The notes under the pieces are model-generated. The model made no database searches. It was not told the origin of the DNA and saw only the letters and a list, made by a program, of their open reading frames with translations. Shown here one piece after another: positions 36,965-46,481 of a DNA stretch of 64,000 bases. The stretch lies in the NCBI RefSeq assembly GCF_002252525.1, contig NZ_NNRM01000017.1, forward strand, positions 62,001 to 126,000, read 5' to 3'. Position numbers and translations under genes: made by a program. Origin of the DNA: Brucella pseudogrignonensis (GTDB taxonomy: Bacteria; Pseudomonadota; Alphaproteobacteria; Rhizobiales; Rhizobiaceae). The number at the start of each line of letters is the position of its first letter. The first letter of the stretch is position 1.

Positions 36965-38875
36965 ATGGCTAAAGTTATTGGTATCGATCTGGGAACGACC
37001 AACTCCTGCGTTGCCGTCATGGACGGAAAAAGCGCGAAGGTCATTGAAAATGCTGAAGGTGCTCGCACGACGCCTTCGATTATCGCTTTCAGCGATAGCG
37101 ACGAACGCCTCGCTGGCCAGCCTGCGAAGCGTCAGGCTGTCACCAACCCTGAAGGCACTCTGTTTGCCGTAAAGCGCCTGATTGGCCGCCGCTTTGATGA
37201 CCCAATGGTCACAAAGGACAAGGATCTTGTACCTTACAAGATCGTCAAGGGCGACAACGGCGACGCATGGGTCGAAACCCACGGCAAGAAATATTCGCCA
37301 TCGCAGGTTTCGGCCATGATCCTTCAGAAAATGAAGGAAACCGCTGAATCCTATCTCGGTGAAACTGTTACGCAGGCCGTTATCACGGTTCCAGCATACT
37401 TCAACGATGCTCAGCGTCAGGCAACCAAGGATGCCGGTAAGATCGCTGGTCTTGAAGTTCTGCGTATCATCAACGAACCAACTGCTGCAGCTCTCGCCTA
37501 TGGTCTCGACAAGAGCGAAGGCAAGACGATTGCCGTTTACGATCTTGGCGGCGGTACTTTCGACGTGTCGGTTCTCGAAATCGGCGACGGCGTGTTTGAA
37601 GTTAAGTCCACCAACGGTGACACGTTCCTCGGCGGTGAAGACTTTGACATGCGTCTGGTCGAATACCTCGTTGCCGAGTTCAAGAAGGAAAGCGGCATCG
37701 ATCTGAAGAACGACAAGCTTGCTCTGCAGCGTCTTAAGGAAGCTGCTGAAAAGGCAAAGATCGAACTTTCGTCGGCTCAGCAGACCGAAATCAACCTGCC
37801 GTTCATCACGGCTGACCAGACCGGTCCTAAGCACCTTGCTATCAAGCTTTCGCGCTCGAAGTTCGAAAGCCTGGTTGACGATCTCGTGCAGCGCACGGTC
37901 GAGCCATGCAAGGCAGCGCTCAAGGATGCAGGCCTCAAGGCTGGCGACATCGACGAAGTGGTTCTGGTTGGCGGCATGACCCGTATGCCTAAGATCCAGG
38001 AAGTCGTGAAGCAGTTCTTCGGTAAGGAACCGCACAAGGGCGTTAACCCGGACGAAGTTGTTGCCATGGGTGCTGCAATTCAGGGCGGCGTTCTGCAGGG
38101 CGACGTCAAGGACGTTCTGCTGCTCGACGTAACCCCGCTTTCGCTCGGCATTGAAACGCTTGGTGGCGTATTCACCCGTCTGATCGATCGTAACACGACG
38201 ATCCCGACCAAGAAGTCGCAGACCTTCTCGACCGCTGAAGACAATCAGTCGGCTGTGACGATCCGCGTTTTCCAGGGCGAGCGCGAAATGGCTGCCGACA
38301 ACAAGATCCTCGGCCAGTTCGATCTCGTTGGTATTCCGCCGGCACCACGCGGCGTACCGCAGGTTGAAGTGACTTTCGACATCGACGCCAACGGTCTCGT
38401 CAATGTGTCCGCGAAGGACAAGGGCACCGGCAAGGAACACCAGATCCGCATTCAGGCATCGGGTGGTCTTTCGGATGCCGACATCGAAAAGATGGTCAAG
38501 GACGCAGAAGCAAACGCTGAAGCTGACAAGCAGCGTCGTGATGCTGTTGAAGCCAAGAACCAGGGCGAAAGCCTCCTTCATTCGTCTGAAAAGTCGCTGA
38601 AGGAATATGGTGACAAGGTTTCGGCTGAAGACAAGCAGGCAATCGAAGGCGCAATCGCAGCCCTTCGTACCTCGCTTGAAGGCGATGATGCTGAAGATAT
38701 CAAGGCGAAGACGCAGACCCTTGCCGAAGCTTCGATGAAGCTTGGTCAGGCCATGTATGAAGCAGCACAGGCTGCTGAAGAAGGTGGTGCTGCCGGTGGT
38801 GAGCAGGCTTCTTCCAACGATGACGTTGTTGACGCCGATTACGAAGAAATCGACGACGACAAGAAAAAGTCGTAA
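36965..38875 (+). CDS. dnaK: Molecular chaperone DnaK (Hsp70)
   Basis: A 636-residue ATP-driven cytoplasmic chaperone. Phosphate-1 loop [11 protein letters not shown] at the N-terminus, connect/phosphate-2 [15 protein letters not shown] near 195, adenosine motif [13 protein letters not shown] near 335, linker [15 protein letters not shown] near 385, then substrate-binding domain and a lid ending in Gly/Ala-rich and acidic residues (YEEIDDD). ATG 36965 has GGAGAG upstream; an in-frame start four codons earlier is less likely. Cotranscribed in part with dnaJ, with a terminator hairpin between. Confidence 0.98.
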   Translation: MAKVIGIDLGTTNSCVAVMDGKSAKVIENAEGARTTPSIIAFSDSDERLAGQPAKRQAVTNPEGTLFAVKRLIGRRFDDPMVTKDKDLVPYKIVKGDNGDAWVETHGKKYSPSQVSAMILQKMKETAESYLGETVTQAVITVPAYFNDAQRQATKDAGKIAGLEVLRIINEPTAAALAYGLDKSEGKTIAVYDLGGGTFDVSVLEIGDGVFEVKSTNGDTFLGGEDFDMRLVEYLVAEFKKESGIDLKNDKLALQRLKEAAEKAKIELSSAQQTEINLPFITADQTGPKHLAIKLSRSKFESLVDDLVQRTVEPCKAALKDAGLKAGDIDEVVLVGGMTRMPKIQEVVKQFFGKEPHKGVNPDEVVAMGAAIQGGVLQGDVKDVLLLDVTPLSLGIETLGGVFTRLIDRNTTIPTKKSQTFSTAEDNQSAVTIRVFQGEREMAADNKILGQFDLVGIPPAPRGVPQVEVTFDIDANGLVNVSAKDKGTGKEHQIRIQASGGLSDADIEKMVKDAEANAEADKQRRDAVEAKNQGESLLHSSEKSLKEYGDKVSAEDKQAIEGAIAALRTSLEGDDAEDIKAKTQTLAEASMKLGQAMYEAAQAAEEGGAAGGEQASSNDDVVDADYEEIDDDKKKS

Positions 38876-38895
38876 GCCTTGTCCGTAATGCTAAG

Positions 38896-38921
38896 GCCCG
38901 GGACGTCAGTCCCGGGCTTTT
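38896..38921 (+). terminator. dnaK-dnaJ intergenic terminator (possibly partial)
   Basis: Perfect arms GCCCGGGAC and GTCCCGGGC around GTCA, followed by TTTT. It would lower dnaJ relative to dnaK if partly read through. Confidence 0.8.
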
Positions 38922-39075
38922 GCGAATTTTCGGGACGGTTGCACCGGACGGACAGAAACAACAAGAATAGTCCAGCAGTCATACCACTCGATCAGAGGTG
39001 TGATTTGTGTCAAACAGGACCGTGGAGACGCTACCGTAAAGACGGATGCGATCCAGCCGTCGGGATAACGAACTA

Positions 39076-40212
39076 ATGAAGATCGATTACTACGAAGCTC
39101 TAGGTGTTGAGAGAACAGCAGACGATAAGGTGTTGAAGACCGCCTTTCGTAAGCTTGCCATGGAGTATCATCCGGATCGTAATCCGAACAATCCGGATGC
39201 TGAACGCAAGTTCAAGGAAATCGGCGAGGCCTATGAAACGCTGAAGGACCCGCAGAAGCGTGCAGCTTACGACCGCTTCGGTCATGCAGCCTTTGAAAAT
39301 GGCGGCATGGGTGGCGGTGGTTTCGGCGGCGGCTTTGGTGGTGCCGGCGGTTTTTCCGATATTTTCGAAGACATCTTTGGCGAGATGATGGGTGGCGGTC
39401 GCCGCCGCTCAAATGGCGGACGCGAACGCGGCGCCGATCTTCGCTACAATATGGAAGTAAGTCTGGAAGAAGCTTTTTCCGGCAAGGCCGCACAGATCCG
39501 TGTGCCGACTTCCATCACCTGTGATGAATGCTCAGGTACGGGCGCTAAAGCCGGTTCGCAGCCGACCACCTGTACCATGTGCTCCGGTTCGGGCCGCGTG
39601 CGCGCAGCACAGGGCTTCTTCTCTGTTGAGCGGACCTGTCCGACCTGTAACGGTCGCGGTCAGATCATCAAGGATCCTTGCGGCAAGTGCCATGGTCAGG
39701 GCCGTGTTACGCAGGAGCGTTCGCTTTCGGTCAATATCCCGGCCGGTATCGAAGACGGTACTCGTATTCGTCTGGCTGGCGAAGGTGAAGCCGGAACGCG
39801 TGGCGGACCATCGGGCGATCTTTATATCTTCCTGTCGGTTAAGCCGCATGAATTCTTCCAGCGTGATGGGGCTGATCTTTACTGCAAGGTTCCAATCTCG
39901 ATGACGACGGCAGCACTGGGTGGAGATTTTGAAGTTTCCACGCTTGATAGCACCCAGACTCGCGTGAAGGTGCCGGAAGGTACACAAAACGCCAAGCAAT
40001 TCCGCCTTAAAGGCAAGGGTATGCCGGTTCTGCGTCAGCAGGCAGTGGGTGATCTCTATATCCAGATCGATATTGAGACGCCGCAGAACCTTTCCAAGCG
40101 GCAACGCGAGTTGCTTGAGGAATTTGAACAGCTCTCATCCAAGGAGAACAGCCCGAAATCGGCAGGCTTCTTCTCCCGGATGAAGGAGTTTTTCGAAGGT
40201 ATAGGTGAGTGA
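39076..40212 (+). CDS. dnaJ: Molecular chaperone DnaJ (Hsp40)
   Basis: A 378-residue co-chaperone that stimulates DnaK ATPase. The J-domain (residues 1-70) has the HPD motif in [12 protein letters not shown]; a Gly/Phe-rich linker follows (about 75-110); four zinc-finger repeats [24 protein letters not shown] and CGKCHGQG lie at about 140-215; the C-terminal beta domains bind substrate. ATG 39076 ([10 protein letters not shown]) is the family start. Confidence 0.97.
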   Translation: MKIDYYEALGVERTADDKVLKTAFRKLAMEYHPDRNPNNPDAERKFKEIGEAYETLKDPQKRAAYDRFGHAAFENGGMGGGGFGGGFGGAGGFSDIFEDIFGEMMGGGRRRSNGGRERGADLRYNMEVSLEEAFSGKAAQIRVPTSITCDECSGTGAKAGSQPTTCTMCSGSGRVRAAQGFFSVERTCPTCNGRGQIIKDPCGKCHGQGRVTQERSLSVNIPAGIEDGTRIRLAGEGEAGTRGGPSGDLYIFLSVKPHEFFQRDGADLYCKVPISMTTAALGGDFEVSTLDSTQTRVKVPEGTQNAKQFRLKGKGMPVLRQQAVGDLYIQIDIETPQNLSKRQRELLEEFEQLSSKENSPKSAGFFSRMKEFFEGIGE

Positions 40213-40214
40213 TG

Positions 40215-40243
40215 AAAAGGGAGCCGTTTGGCTCCCTTTTTTT
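40215..40243 (+). terminator. dnaJ terminator
   Basis: AAAAGGGAGCC and GGCTCCCTTTT around GTTT, with further T. Confidence 0.88.
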
Positions 40244-40323
40244 ATACTTTCCTTATTGTCGCCTTGCCTAACCAATCCAATGCGGCATAAACTTGTCTGA
40301 TAACGACAATGGGAGCAGTGAGA

Positions 40324-40923
40324 ATGGCAGGACAGCTCGGCAGGAAACTGGCCGCTAAGTTCGATGAGGAAATCCGTTTTTTCAAAGGCTGGATAGACGG
40401 ACCGAAGGCGGTTGGCGCTATATTGCCGACAAGTTCGATTACCGCGCGACGCATGGCGAGTGTTATCGATACGAAATCAGGCCTGCCTGTTCTGGAGCTC
40501 GGACCGGGAACAGGTGTTATCACCAAGGCTATTCTTGCGCATGGCGTGAAGCCTTCCGATCTTTACTGCGTTGAATATTCTTCAGATTTTGTCGAACATC
40601 TCGACCGGACTTTCCCCGAAGTGAACATTATCCAGGGCGATGTATTCGATCTGGATAGCGCTTTGGGCAATATGAAAGATCAGAAATTCGACAGCATTGT
40701 TTCAGCAGTTCCGATGCTGAATTTCCCAATGCCAAGCCGCATTCAGCTGATGGAAGATCTTTTGTCCCGAATTCCGCGCGGCCGTCCTCTCATACAGATT
40801 ACTTATGGTCCACGTCCGCCAGTGCCAGCTGGCAAAGGCAATTACACTGTGCAGCATTACGATTTCGTCGTGCGCAATGTTCCGCCCGCACAGCTCTGGG
40901 TCTATCGTAGTCCGCTCGTCTGA
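40324..40923 (+). CDS. pmtA: Phospholipid N-methyltransferase PmtA (rhizobial type)
   Basis: A 199-residue SAM-dependent methyltransferase. Motif I is VLELGPGTGVITKAI near residue 55; GAILPTSSITARRMAS just before it and the downstream SIVSAVPMLNFP and WVYRSPLV match the Rhizobium/Sinorhizobium Pmt group, which trimethylates phosphatidylethanolamine to phosphatidylcholine. ATG 40324 is chosen because GTGAG lies before it; ATG 40309 would add five residues. Placement after dnaJ is common in the order. Confidence 0.85.
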   Translation: MAGQLGRKLAAKFDEEIRFFKGWIDGPKAVGAILPTSSITARRMASVIDTKSGLPVLELGPGTGVITKAILAHGVKPSDLYCVEYSSDFVEHLDRTFPEVNIIQGDVFDLDSALGNMKDQKFDSIVSAVPMLNFPMPSRIQLMEDLLSRIPRGRPLIQITYGPRPPVPAGKGNYTVQHYDFVVRNVPPAQLWVYRSPLV

Positions 40924-40946
40924 CCTTTTACGGAGTATATTAATCC

Positions 40947-41525
40947 ATGACGGCAAAGATCCTGATCTTTGCGGGTTCTACCCGCAAAGGCGCTTTTTCA
41001 GGCCATATGGCAGAGGCGGCTTCCAGAGAGCTGGCGGCACAAGGTGCGAGCATTACGCATATTTCGCTGGCTGATTATCCGCTTCCCTTCATGAATGAAG
41101 ATCTGGAAGCTGAAGAGGGTATTCCTGAAAACGCCATGAAGCTTGGTCGTCTCTTTGCCGAGCATGACGGGCTGATGATCTGCTCTCCGGAATATAATGC
41201 ATCGATCCCGGCACTTCTCAAAAACACGATCGACTGGGTCAGCCGTATTTCGAAGGATGGCGATAAGCCGCTCAAGCCTTATGCGGGTTTGACTGTCGGG
41301 CTTTGCTCGACTTCCAACGGTGCTTTCGCCGGTATGCGTGGGCTTTATCACCTGCGCGCTGTTCTGATGAATGTCGGCACGCATATCGTGACTGAGCAGT
41401 GCTCGGTTAGCGGTGCCGCCGATGCTTTCAATGATGATGACACGCTCAAAAATGAGCGTCAGGCAAAGATGCTGAGCGCTGTATGCGCGAGCCTGATTAA
41501 GCACTCGGTCAATCCGGGACGCTGA
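40947..41525 (+). CDS. NADPH-dependent FMN reductase (ChrR/quinone reductase-like)
   Basis: A 192-residue flavodoxin-fold flavoprotein. FMN phosphate loop AGSTRKGAFSGH near residue 9 and the isoalloxazine loop SPEYNASIPALLKNTIDW near 80 are clear. Family members reduce quinones, azo dyes, chromate or FMN with NAD(P)H and protect against oxidative stress. Single gene, closed by a strong hairpin. Confidence 0.9.
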   Translation: MTAKILIFAGSTRKGAFSGHMAEAASRELAAQGASITHISLADYPLPFMNEDLEAEEGIPENAMKLGRLFAEHDGLMICSPEYNASIPALLKNTIDWVSRISKDGDKPLKPYAGLTVGLCSTSNGAFAGMRGLYHLRAVLMNVGTHIVTEQCSVSGAADAFNDDDTLKNERQAKMLSAVCASLIKHSVNPGR

Positions 41526-41548
41526 TAATTGGCACTATCTGCACATTT

Positions 41549-41579
41549 CAGGGCGCGGTATCTTTCGTACCGCGCCCTG
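41549..41579 (+). terminator. Strong hairpin after the FMN reductase gene
   Basis: Perfect 12-bp arms CAGGGCGCGGTA and TACCGCGCCCTG with a 7-base loop. No T-run follows (TTGTG), so termination may be imperfect. Confidence 0.6.
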
Positions 41580-41590
41580 TTGTGCGAATA

Positions 41591-41693
41591 GCATAATCCG
41601 ACTGGAGCGGAGCGTGGATCGATAAGATTATGCTTCAAGTAAAAGACATTAGAGCGCCGATCTGATTAAATCCGATCGAAACGCGCTCTAAAA
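41591..41693 (+). repeat. Interspersed palindromic repeat, copy 3
   Basis: GCATAATC (41591-41598) pairs with GATTATGC (41626-41633), and TTAGAGCGC (41649-41657) pairs with GCGCTCTAA (41683-41691). The second half resembles the tail of the copies near 56.8 and 59.7 kb. Confidence 0.65.
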
Positions 41694-41717
41694 CTAAAAA
41701 TCACAGCGGAGATTACC

Positions 41718-42419
41718 ATGACGACGACAGATTTGCGCGATCAGCTGATCGTGGGCCTCGACGTGCCAACCGTTGCTGAAGCGGAAAAGGTAGTTGAAGA
41801 GCTTGGCGATGCGGCCACTTTCTACAAGATCGGCTACCAGCTTGTGTTTGCAGGCGGTCTTGATTTCGCAAAGAGTCTGATTGCGGCAAAGAAAAAAGTC
41901 TTTCTCGATATGAAGCTCCTCGACATCGACAATACCATTGCCAAGGGCGTGGAAAATGTCGCGAAGATGGGCGTTTCCATGCTTACCCTCCATGCTTATC
42001 CAAAGGCCATGCGTTCGGCTGTGGAAGCGGCCAAAGGATCTGATCTTTGCCTGCTTGGCGTGACGGTCCTGACTTCGATGGATGATGCTGATCTGAAAGA
42101 GGCGGGTTATTCCGATACGCCGGAAGCACTGGTGCTCAAGCGTGCGCAACAGGCGCGGGACGCGGGCATGGGCGGGATTGTTGCGTCGGCTGCCGAAGCC
42201 TTTGCCATTCGTCAGGCCATCGGCCCCGATATGGCCGTCGTTACCCCAGGTATTCGTCCGGCGGGAGCCGAGAAGGGCGACCAGAAGCGGGTCATGACAC
42301 CAGCCGATGCGTTAGAAGCCGGTGCAAGCCATCTCGTCGTTGCGCGACCAATTGTCGGTGCAAGCGATCGCAGGGCTTCAGCCCTTGCCATTCTGGAAGA
42401 AATGCGCTCGGTTGCCTAA
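41718..42419 (+). CDS. pyrF: Orotidine 5'-phosphate decarboxylase
   Basis: A 233-residue TIM barrel that makes UMP, the last step of pyrimidine synthesis. The catalytic DxKxxD tetrad is in [17 protein letters not shown] near residue 60; [13 protein letters not shown] begins the barrel, and VTPGIRP and VVARPIVGA bind phosphate. GGAG lies before the ATG. DUF1330 follows after 21 bases. Confidence 0.95.
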   Translation: MTTTDLRDQLIVGLDVPTVAEAEKVVEELGDAATFYKIGYQLVFAGGLDFAKSLIAAKKKVFLDMKLLDIDNTIAKGVENVAKMGVSMLTLHAYPKAMRSAVEAAKGSDLCLLGVTVLTSMDDADLKEAGYSDTPEALVLKRAQQARDAGMGGIVASAAEAFAIRQAIGPDMAVVTPGIRPAGAEKGDQKRVMTPADALEAGASHLVVARPIVGASDRRASALAILEEMRSVA

Positions 42420-42440
42420 TCGGTTTCTGAGGAGGATGAT

Positions 42441-42728
42441 ATGACCAAAGCCTATTGGATCGCCCGCGTGGATGCCCGTGATACGGAGCGCTACAAGGAT
42501 TATGTCTCGACCGCCAAGCCTGCTTTCGAGCGCTATGGTGCGAAGTTCATCGCTCGTGGCGGTAAAGCCGAAGCCGTCGAAGGTCCGGGCCGCGCCCGCA
42601 ATGTCATCATCGAATTTGAAACGATGCAGCACGCGCTTGATTGCTACAACTCGCCGGAATATCAGGCTGCAAAAGCCATCCGCCAGACTGTGGCGGACGG
42701 CGAAATTGTCATCGTCGAAGGTGTATAA
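42441..42728 (+). CDS. DUF1330 family protein
   Basis: A 95-residue ferredoxin-like (dimeric alpha/beta barrel) protein: KAYWIARVDARDTERYKDYVSTA at the N-terminus, GKAEAVEGPGRARNVIIEFE in the middle and YNSPEYQAAKAIRQ at the C-terminus are the family blocks. An excellent ribosome site GAGGAGGATGAT precedes it. Function unknown; it is cotranscribed with pyrF. Confidence 0.88.
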   Translation: MTKAYWIARVDARDTERYKDYVSTAKPAFERYGAKFIARGGKAEAVEGPGRARNVIIEFETMQHALDCYNSPEYQAAKAIRQTVADGEIVIVEGV

Positions 42729-42806
42729 GCATGTCTCCCAAAAGTGGGAACCGGTTTTGGGTTAAAGACATGCGAAAGACAAAGAACTAAAGCGTGTACG
42801 CTTTAA
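42729..42806 (+). repeat. Interspersed palindromic repeat, copy 4
   Basis: CATGTCTCCCAAAAGTGGGA core with ACCGGTTTT and ACATGCG, in the same subfamily as copy 2; followed by a 7-bp-arm palindrome AAAGCGT/ACGCTTT (42789-42804). It lies between convergent genes. Confidence 0.7.
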
Positions 42807-43679
42807 TTATAGCCTGACCGGCGGATCATGACGTCCGCTGATCGAAAGATCTAGCAATATGACCTTGCCCGCATGTGGATCAGCATTGCGGGCATTTTCA
42901 TTCATACCTTCATGCGCGCTGGTGACGATCAGCACAGAGGCGTCTGCGCCAATAAAGGCCGGGCAGGTTGGCTGACTAACAGGAAGCTTGATCGAGCGTA
43001 TCAAACGGCCCTGCGGCGAGTAGGCATTGAGCGCACTGCCGCCCCAGCAAGCATTCCACAGCGTTCCTTCTGCATCGACCACCGAGCCATCAACGCCACC
43101 GTCTTCCACGCGATGATGGAACACACTTTTTTCCGAGACCGGCAGCCCGGTTTCGGGATCAGTATCGACCCGCCAGATGATATTGCGGTCGGTATCGGCA
43201 AAATAAGCGATCTTGCCATCCGGCGAAAAGCAGATCGAGTTGGTGATCGTGATGCCAGAGAAAAGCTTTTTGACTTGCCCCGCGCGATACCACCAGATTG
43301 AGCCAGCATCCTTCTCGGCTTTCTTGCCCATGGTCCCGATCCAGAAGGAACCTGACGGATGCACACGCGCATCATTGGAGCGTGTGACGTCATTATCGGC
43401 TTCCAGCGGATGGTGCAGCGTCAGGCGTCCACTGCCACGCTCGCGCACAAACAGACCATGTTCGCTGACGATCAGCTGCCGCTCACGATCAATGACTGCA
43501 AGCGCACTGGCTTTCATCCCCAGATCATGAGTGCGGACTTCACCACCATCATCTTTTTCGATCAGTCTCTGACCCAGAATATCGAACCACCAGCATTGAG
43601 CGGTCAGTGGATCATAGCCCGGACCTTCTCCCAGTTCCGCGATATGTTCGGCAAATATGGTTGTGTTGACTGCGCTCAC
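42807..43679 (-). CDS. SMP-30/gluconolactonase family protein (second paralogue)
   Basis: A 290-residue beta-propeller: metal-ligand Glu in AELGEGPGYDP, then SNDARVHPSGSFWIGTMG near residue 100, NSICFSPDGKIAYFADTD near 145 and EDGGVDGSVVDAEGTLWNACWGG near 195. Metal positions (Glu, Asn, Asp) appear intact. It hydrolyses sugar lactones in relatives. It is the second such gene in the window, not in an operon; the other is in the sugar-acid operon. Confidence 0.87.
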   Translation of the reverse strand: MSAVNTTIFAEHIAELGEGPGYDPLTAQCWWFDILGQRLIEKDDGGEVRTHDLGMKASALAVIDRERQLIVSEHGLFVRERGSGRLTLHHPLEADNDVTRSNDARVHPSGSFWIGTMGKKAEKDAGSIWWYRAGQVKKLFSGITITNSICFSPDGKIAYFADTDRNIIWRVDTDPETGLPVSEKSVFHHRVEDGGVDGSVVDAEGTLWNACWGGSALNAYSPQGRLIRSIKLPVSQPTCPAFIGADASVLIVTSAHEGMNENARNADPHAGKVILLDLSISGRHDPPVRL

Positions 43680-43820
43680 CTGTTCCTCCCGGGCTTTGCC
43701 GTTTCAACATAATGAAGGGCATGGCGGCGATCTAGTTGCAAATGTTTAAGTGATCAGAAAGTTCTATGTTGCTTGGCGAAACCGTTTTAAGTTCCGGCAA
43801 CTGAGAATCGCGAGGAAATC

Positions 43821-44762
43821 ATGTCGCTAAAAGTTGCGGTCCAGATGGACCATATCAGCACGGTCAATATTACAGGTGACACCACTTTTGCTCTGTCGCT
43901 TGAAGCGCAGAAGCGCGGTCATGAACTGTATCATTATACACCTGATCGTCTCTCTATGCGTGACGGCGTTGTTACGGCGCGACTTGAGAAACTCGAAGTG
44001 CGTGACATCAAGGGCGATCATTTCACGCTCGGTGAGCCGGTTCGCCGCAATATGCTGGACATGGATGTGGTGCTGCTGCGCCAGGACCCACCATTCGACA
44101 TGAACTACATCACCAATACGCATCTGCTGGAGCGCATCCATCCAAAGACGCTGGTGGTCAATGATCCGGCCTGGGTTCGTAATAGCCCGGAAAAGATTTT
44201 CGTCACTGAGTTTCCCGATCTTATGCCGGAAACGCTGATCACCAAAGACCCGCAGGAAGTGCTCGAATTCCGCCGTGAATTTGGCGATATCATTCTGAAG
44301 CCGCTATATGGTAATGGCGGTGCGGGCGTGTTCCATCTGGCCGATGGTGATCGTAACCTGACCTCTCTTCTGGAAATGTTCGGCCAGCTTTTCAAGGAGC
44401 CGTTTATTGCGCAGCGTTACCTCAAGGATGTGCGTGCCGGTGACAAACGCATCATCCTGATCGATGGTGAACCAGTTGGTGCGATCAATCGTGTGCCTTC
44501 GGAAACCGATGCGCGCTCCAACATGCATGTCGGTGGTCGCGCTGAACAAAGCAAGCTGACGCCGCGTGAGCAGGAAATCTGCGCCCGCATCGGACCGTCG
44601 CTTAAAGAACGTGGTTTCATTCTCGTCGGTATCGACGTGATCGGTGACTACATGACCGAGATCAACGTGACTTCCCCAACGGGTATCCGTGAGATCGAGC
44701 GCTTCGACGGCACCAATATTGCGGCCCTGTTCTGGGATGCAGTTGAAGCCAAGCGCAAGTAA
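43821..44762 (+). CDS. gshB: Glutathione synthetase
   Basis: A 313-residue ATP-grasp ligase that joins gamma-glutamylcysteine and glycine. N-terminal domain with [26 protein letters not shown]-grasp part [16 protein letters not shown] near 155, [28 protein letters not shown] near 195 and [22 protein letters not shown] near 275. GAGGAAATC precedes the ATG. Single gene with a terminator. Confidence 0.96.
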   Translation: MSLKVAVQMDHISTVNITGDTTFALSLEAQKRGHELYHYTPDRLSMRDGVVTARLEKLEVRDIKGDHFTLGEPVRRNMLDMDVVLLRQDPPFDMNYITNTHLLERIHPKTLVVNDPAWVRNSPEKIFVTEFPDLMPETLITKDPQEVLEFRREFGDIILKPLYGNGGAGVFHLADGDRNLTSLLEMFGQLFKEPFIAQRYLKDVRAGDKRIILIDGEPVGAINRVPSETDARSNMHVGGRAEQSKLTPREQEICARIGPSLKERGFILVGIDVIGDYMTEINVTSPTGIREIERFDGTNIAALFWDAVEAKRK

Positions 44763-44789
44763 CACGCGTCTCTTCGGCGAAAAATTCAT

Positions 44790-44824
44790 AGGGTCGGTCT
44801 GAAATAATCAGATCGGCCCTTTCT
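44790..44824 (+). terminator. gshB terminator
   Basis: Thirteen-bp stem (AGGGTCGGTCTGA with TCAGATCGGCCCT, two wobble pairs) with an AATAA loop and TTTCTC after it. Confidence 0.78.
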
Positions 44825-44840
44825 CTTGATTGCACCTACC

Positions 44841-44879
44841 GAAAATGCTTAAATCCTATGGTTGTATTTAAGCATTTTC
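44841..44879. promoter_or_regulatory. Perfect 14-bp inverted repeat upstream of the YifB-like gene
   Basis: GAAAATGCTTAAAT and ATTTAAGCATTTTC around an 11-base spacer, 38 bp before the start codon. AT-rich and too symmetrical for chance; it may be an operator or a hairpin. There is no regulator next to it. Confidence 0.55.
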
Positions 44880-44916
44880 TCACGTTTGAGATGTGTTTCG
44901 TGTTGTGCGGGGGCAT

Positions 44917-46449
44917 ATGGTAGCGCGGGTGGGGACGGTTGCCTTTCAGGGCATAGAGGCGGTGCCTGTCGATGTGCAGGTGATGGTGGCTCCGGGTAAA
45001 ATGGGCATGTCGATTGTCGGCCTGCCCGACAAGGCGGTGGCTGAAAGTCGGGAGCGGGTACAGGCAGCGCTCCACGCTTCCGGGCTTTCCATGCCGACCA
45101 AGCGGGTGACAATCAATCTGGCACCCGCCGATTTGCCCAAAGAAGGCTCGCATTACGATTTGCCGATTGCTGTTGGGCTTATGGCTGCCATTGGTGCTAT
45201 TCCGGCGGATGCTATTCAATCCTACATGGTGCTTGGTGAATTATCGCTCGACGGCACAATCACTGCCGCCGCGGGTGTCCTGCCTGCTGCAATCAGTGCG
45301 AATCGTGAAGATAAAGGTCTGATCTGTCCCCATGCTTGTGGCTCGGAGGCTGCATGGGCGGGGGCAGATATTGATATTCTTGCGCCGCGCAGCCTAATCG
45401 CGCTGGCCAATCATTTCAAAGGCACACAGGTTTTGACACCGCCTGAACCATCTATGCGCGTTTCAAGCGAAGTGCAGCCCGATCTGGCTGACATCAAAGG
45501 GCAGGAGACAGCCAAGCGTGCGCTTGAGATTGCAGCCGCTGGTAATCACAATTTGCTGCTAGTTGGCCCTCCAGGATCAGGTAAGTCCATGCTGGCGCAG
45601 CGACTGCCGTCGATCCTGCCAAAACTCAGCCCACGCGAGCTGCTTGATGTGTCGATGATTGCATCTATCGCTGGTGAGCTTTCCGGCGGAAAGCTCTCTG
45701 ATTGCAGGCCGTTTCGTGCGCCGCATCATTCCGCATCCATGGCGGCGATGGTGGGTGGCGGTTTGCGGGCAAGGCCGGGAGAAGTGTCGCTCGCGCATAA
45801 TGGCGTATTGTTTCTCGATGAGTTTCCCGAATTCTCGCCACAGGTGCTCGATTCGCTCCGCCAGCCGCTGGAAACAGGCGAATGCATGATTGCCCGGGTT
45901 AATCACCGCACTAGCTATCCGGCGCGGTTTCAGCTGATTGCGGCAATGAATCCATGCCGATGCGGTATGGCAGGAGAGCCGGGACATACATGCGCGCGTG
46001 GACCGCGTTGCCAGAGTGATTATCAGGCACGAATTTCCGGTCCTTTGCTGGATCGCATCGACCTGCGCGTTGATATGCCGGCTGTCTCGGCGCTTGATCT
46101 CATTCAGCCATCGCAGTCTGAGCGAAGTGAGAGCGTCGCCAAGCGCGTGGCGCGGGCGCGGGCGATCCAGAGTGCGCGCTATGCAGCGCTCGGGCTCGAT
46201 GCGTCGATGACCAATGCCAATTGCTCGGCAAATCTGATCGAGGAAGTGGCAAGACCCGACGCCGCTGGTGTTAAATTGTTGCGCGATGCCAGCGAGCAGA
46301 TGCGCTTTTCCGCGCGCGCTTATCATCGCATTCTGAAAGTGGCCCGCACTCTGGCTGATCTTGACGGTGTCGATCAGATCAGCCGGATACATCTTGCCGG
46401 TGCGATTTCCTATCGTATGGGAGCAGAGAGGCTGTCTTCTGTGGCGTGA
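44917..46449 (+). CDS. YifB/ComM-like magnesium-chelatase family AAA+ ATPase
   Basis: A 510-residue protein. N-terminal ChlI-associated domain (FQGIEAVPVDVQVMVAPG, GLPDKAVAESRERVQAAL), AAA+ module with Walker A VGPPGSGKSMLAQRLP near residue 215, Walker B GVLFLDEFPEF near 300 and an ESP-loop region, then a C-terminal helical domain. A four-cysteine segment MNPCRCGMAGEPGHTCARGPRCQ near 345 is the zinc motif of the family. ComM of Vibrio/Haemophilus is a branch-migration helicase in natural transformation. ATG 44917 has GGGGG before it; the upstream frame extension is poor. Confidence 0.9.
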   Translation: MVARVGTVAFQGIEAVPVDVQVMVAPGKMGMSIVGLPDKAVAESRERVQAALHASGLSMPTKRVTINLAPADLPKEGSHYDLPIAVGLMAAIGAIPADAIQSYMVLGELSLDGTITAAAGVLPAAISANREDKGLICPHACGSEAAWAGADIDILAPRSLIALANHFKGTQVLTPPEPSMRVSSEVQPDLADIKGQETAKRALEIAAAGNHNLLLVGPPGSGKSMLAQRLPSILPKLSPRELLDVSMIASIAGELSGGKLSDCRPFRAPHHSASMAAMVGGGLRARPGEVSLAHNGVLFLDEFPEFSPQVLDSLRQPLETGECMIARVNHRTSYPARFQLIAAMNPCRCGMAGEPGHTCARGPRCQSDYQARISGPLLDRIDLRVDMPAVSALDLIQPSQSERSESVAKRVARARAIQSARYAALGLDASMTNANCSANLIEEVARPDAAGVKLLRDASEQMRFSARAYHRILKVARTLADLDGVDQISRIHLAGAISYRMGAERLSSVA

Positions 46450-46481
46450 AAACCGCCACAGAAGTCCTGATCCTCATTGGT

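Noticed and set aside
36914-38581. 555-codon open frame on the minus strand
   Set aside because: Antisense to dnaK, a highly conserved gene; no ribosome site and no domain.
45577-46392. 271-codon minus-strand frame
   Set aside because: Antisense to the YifB-like ATPase gene.
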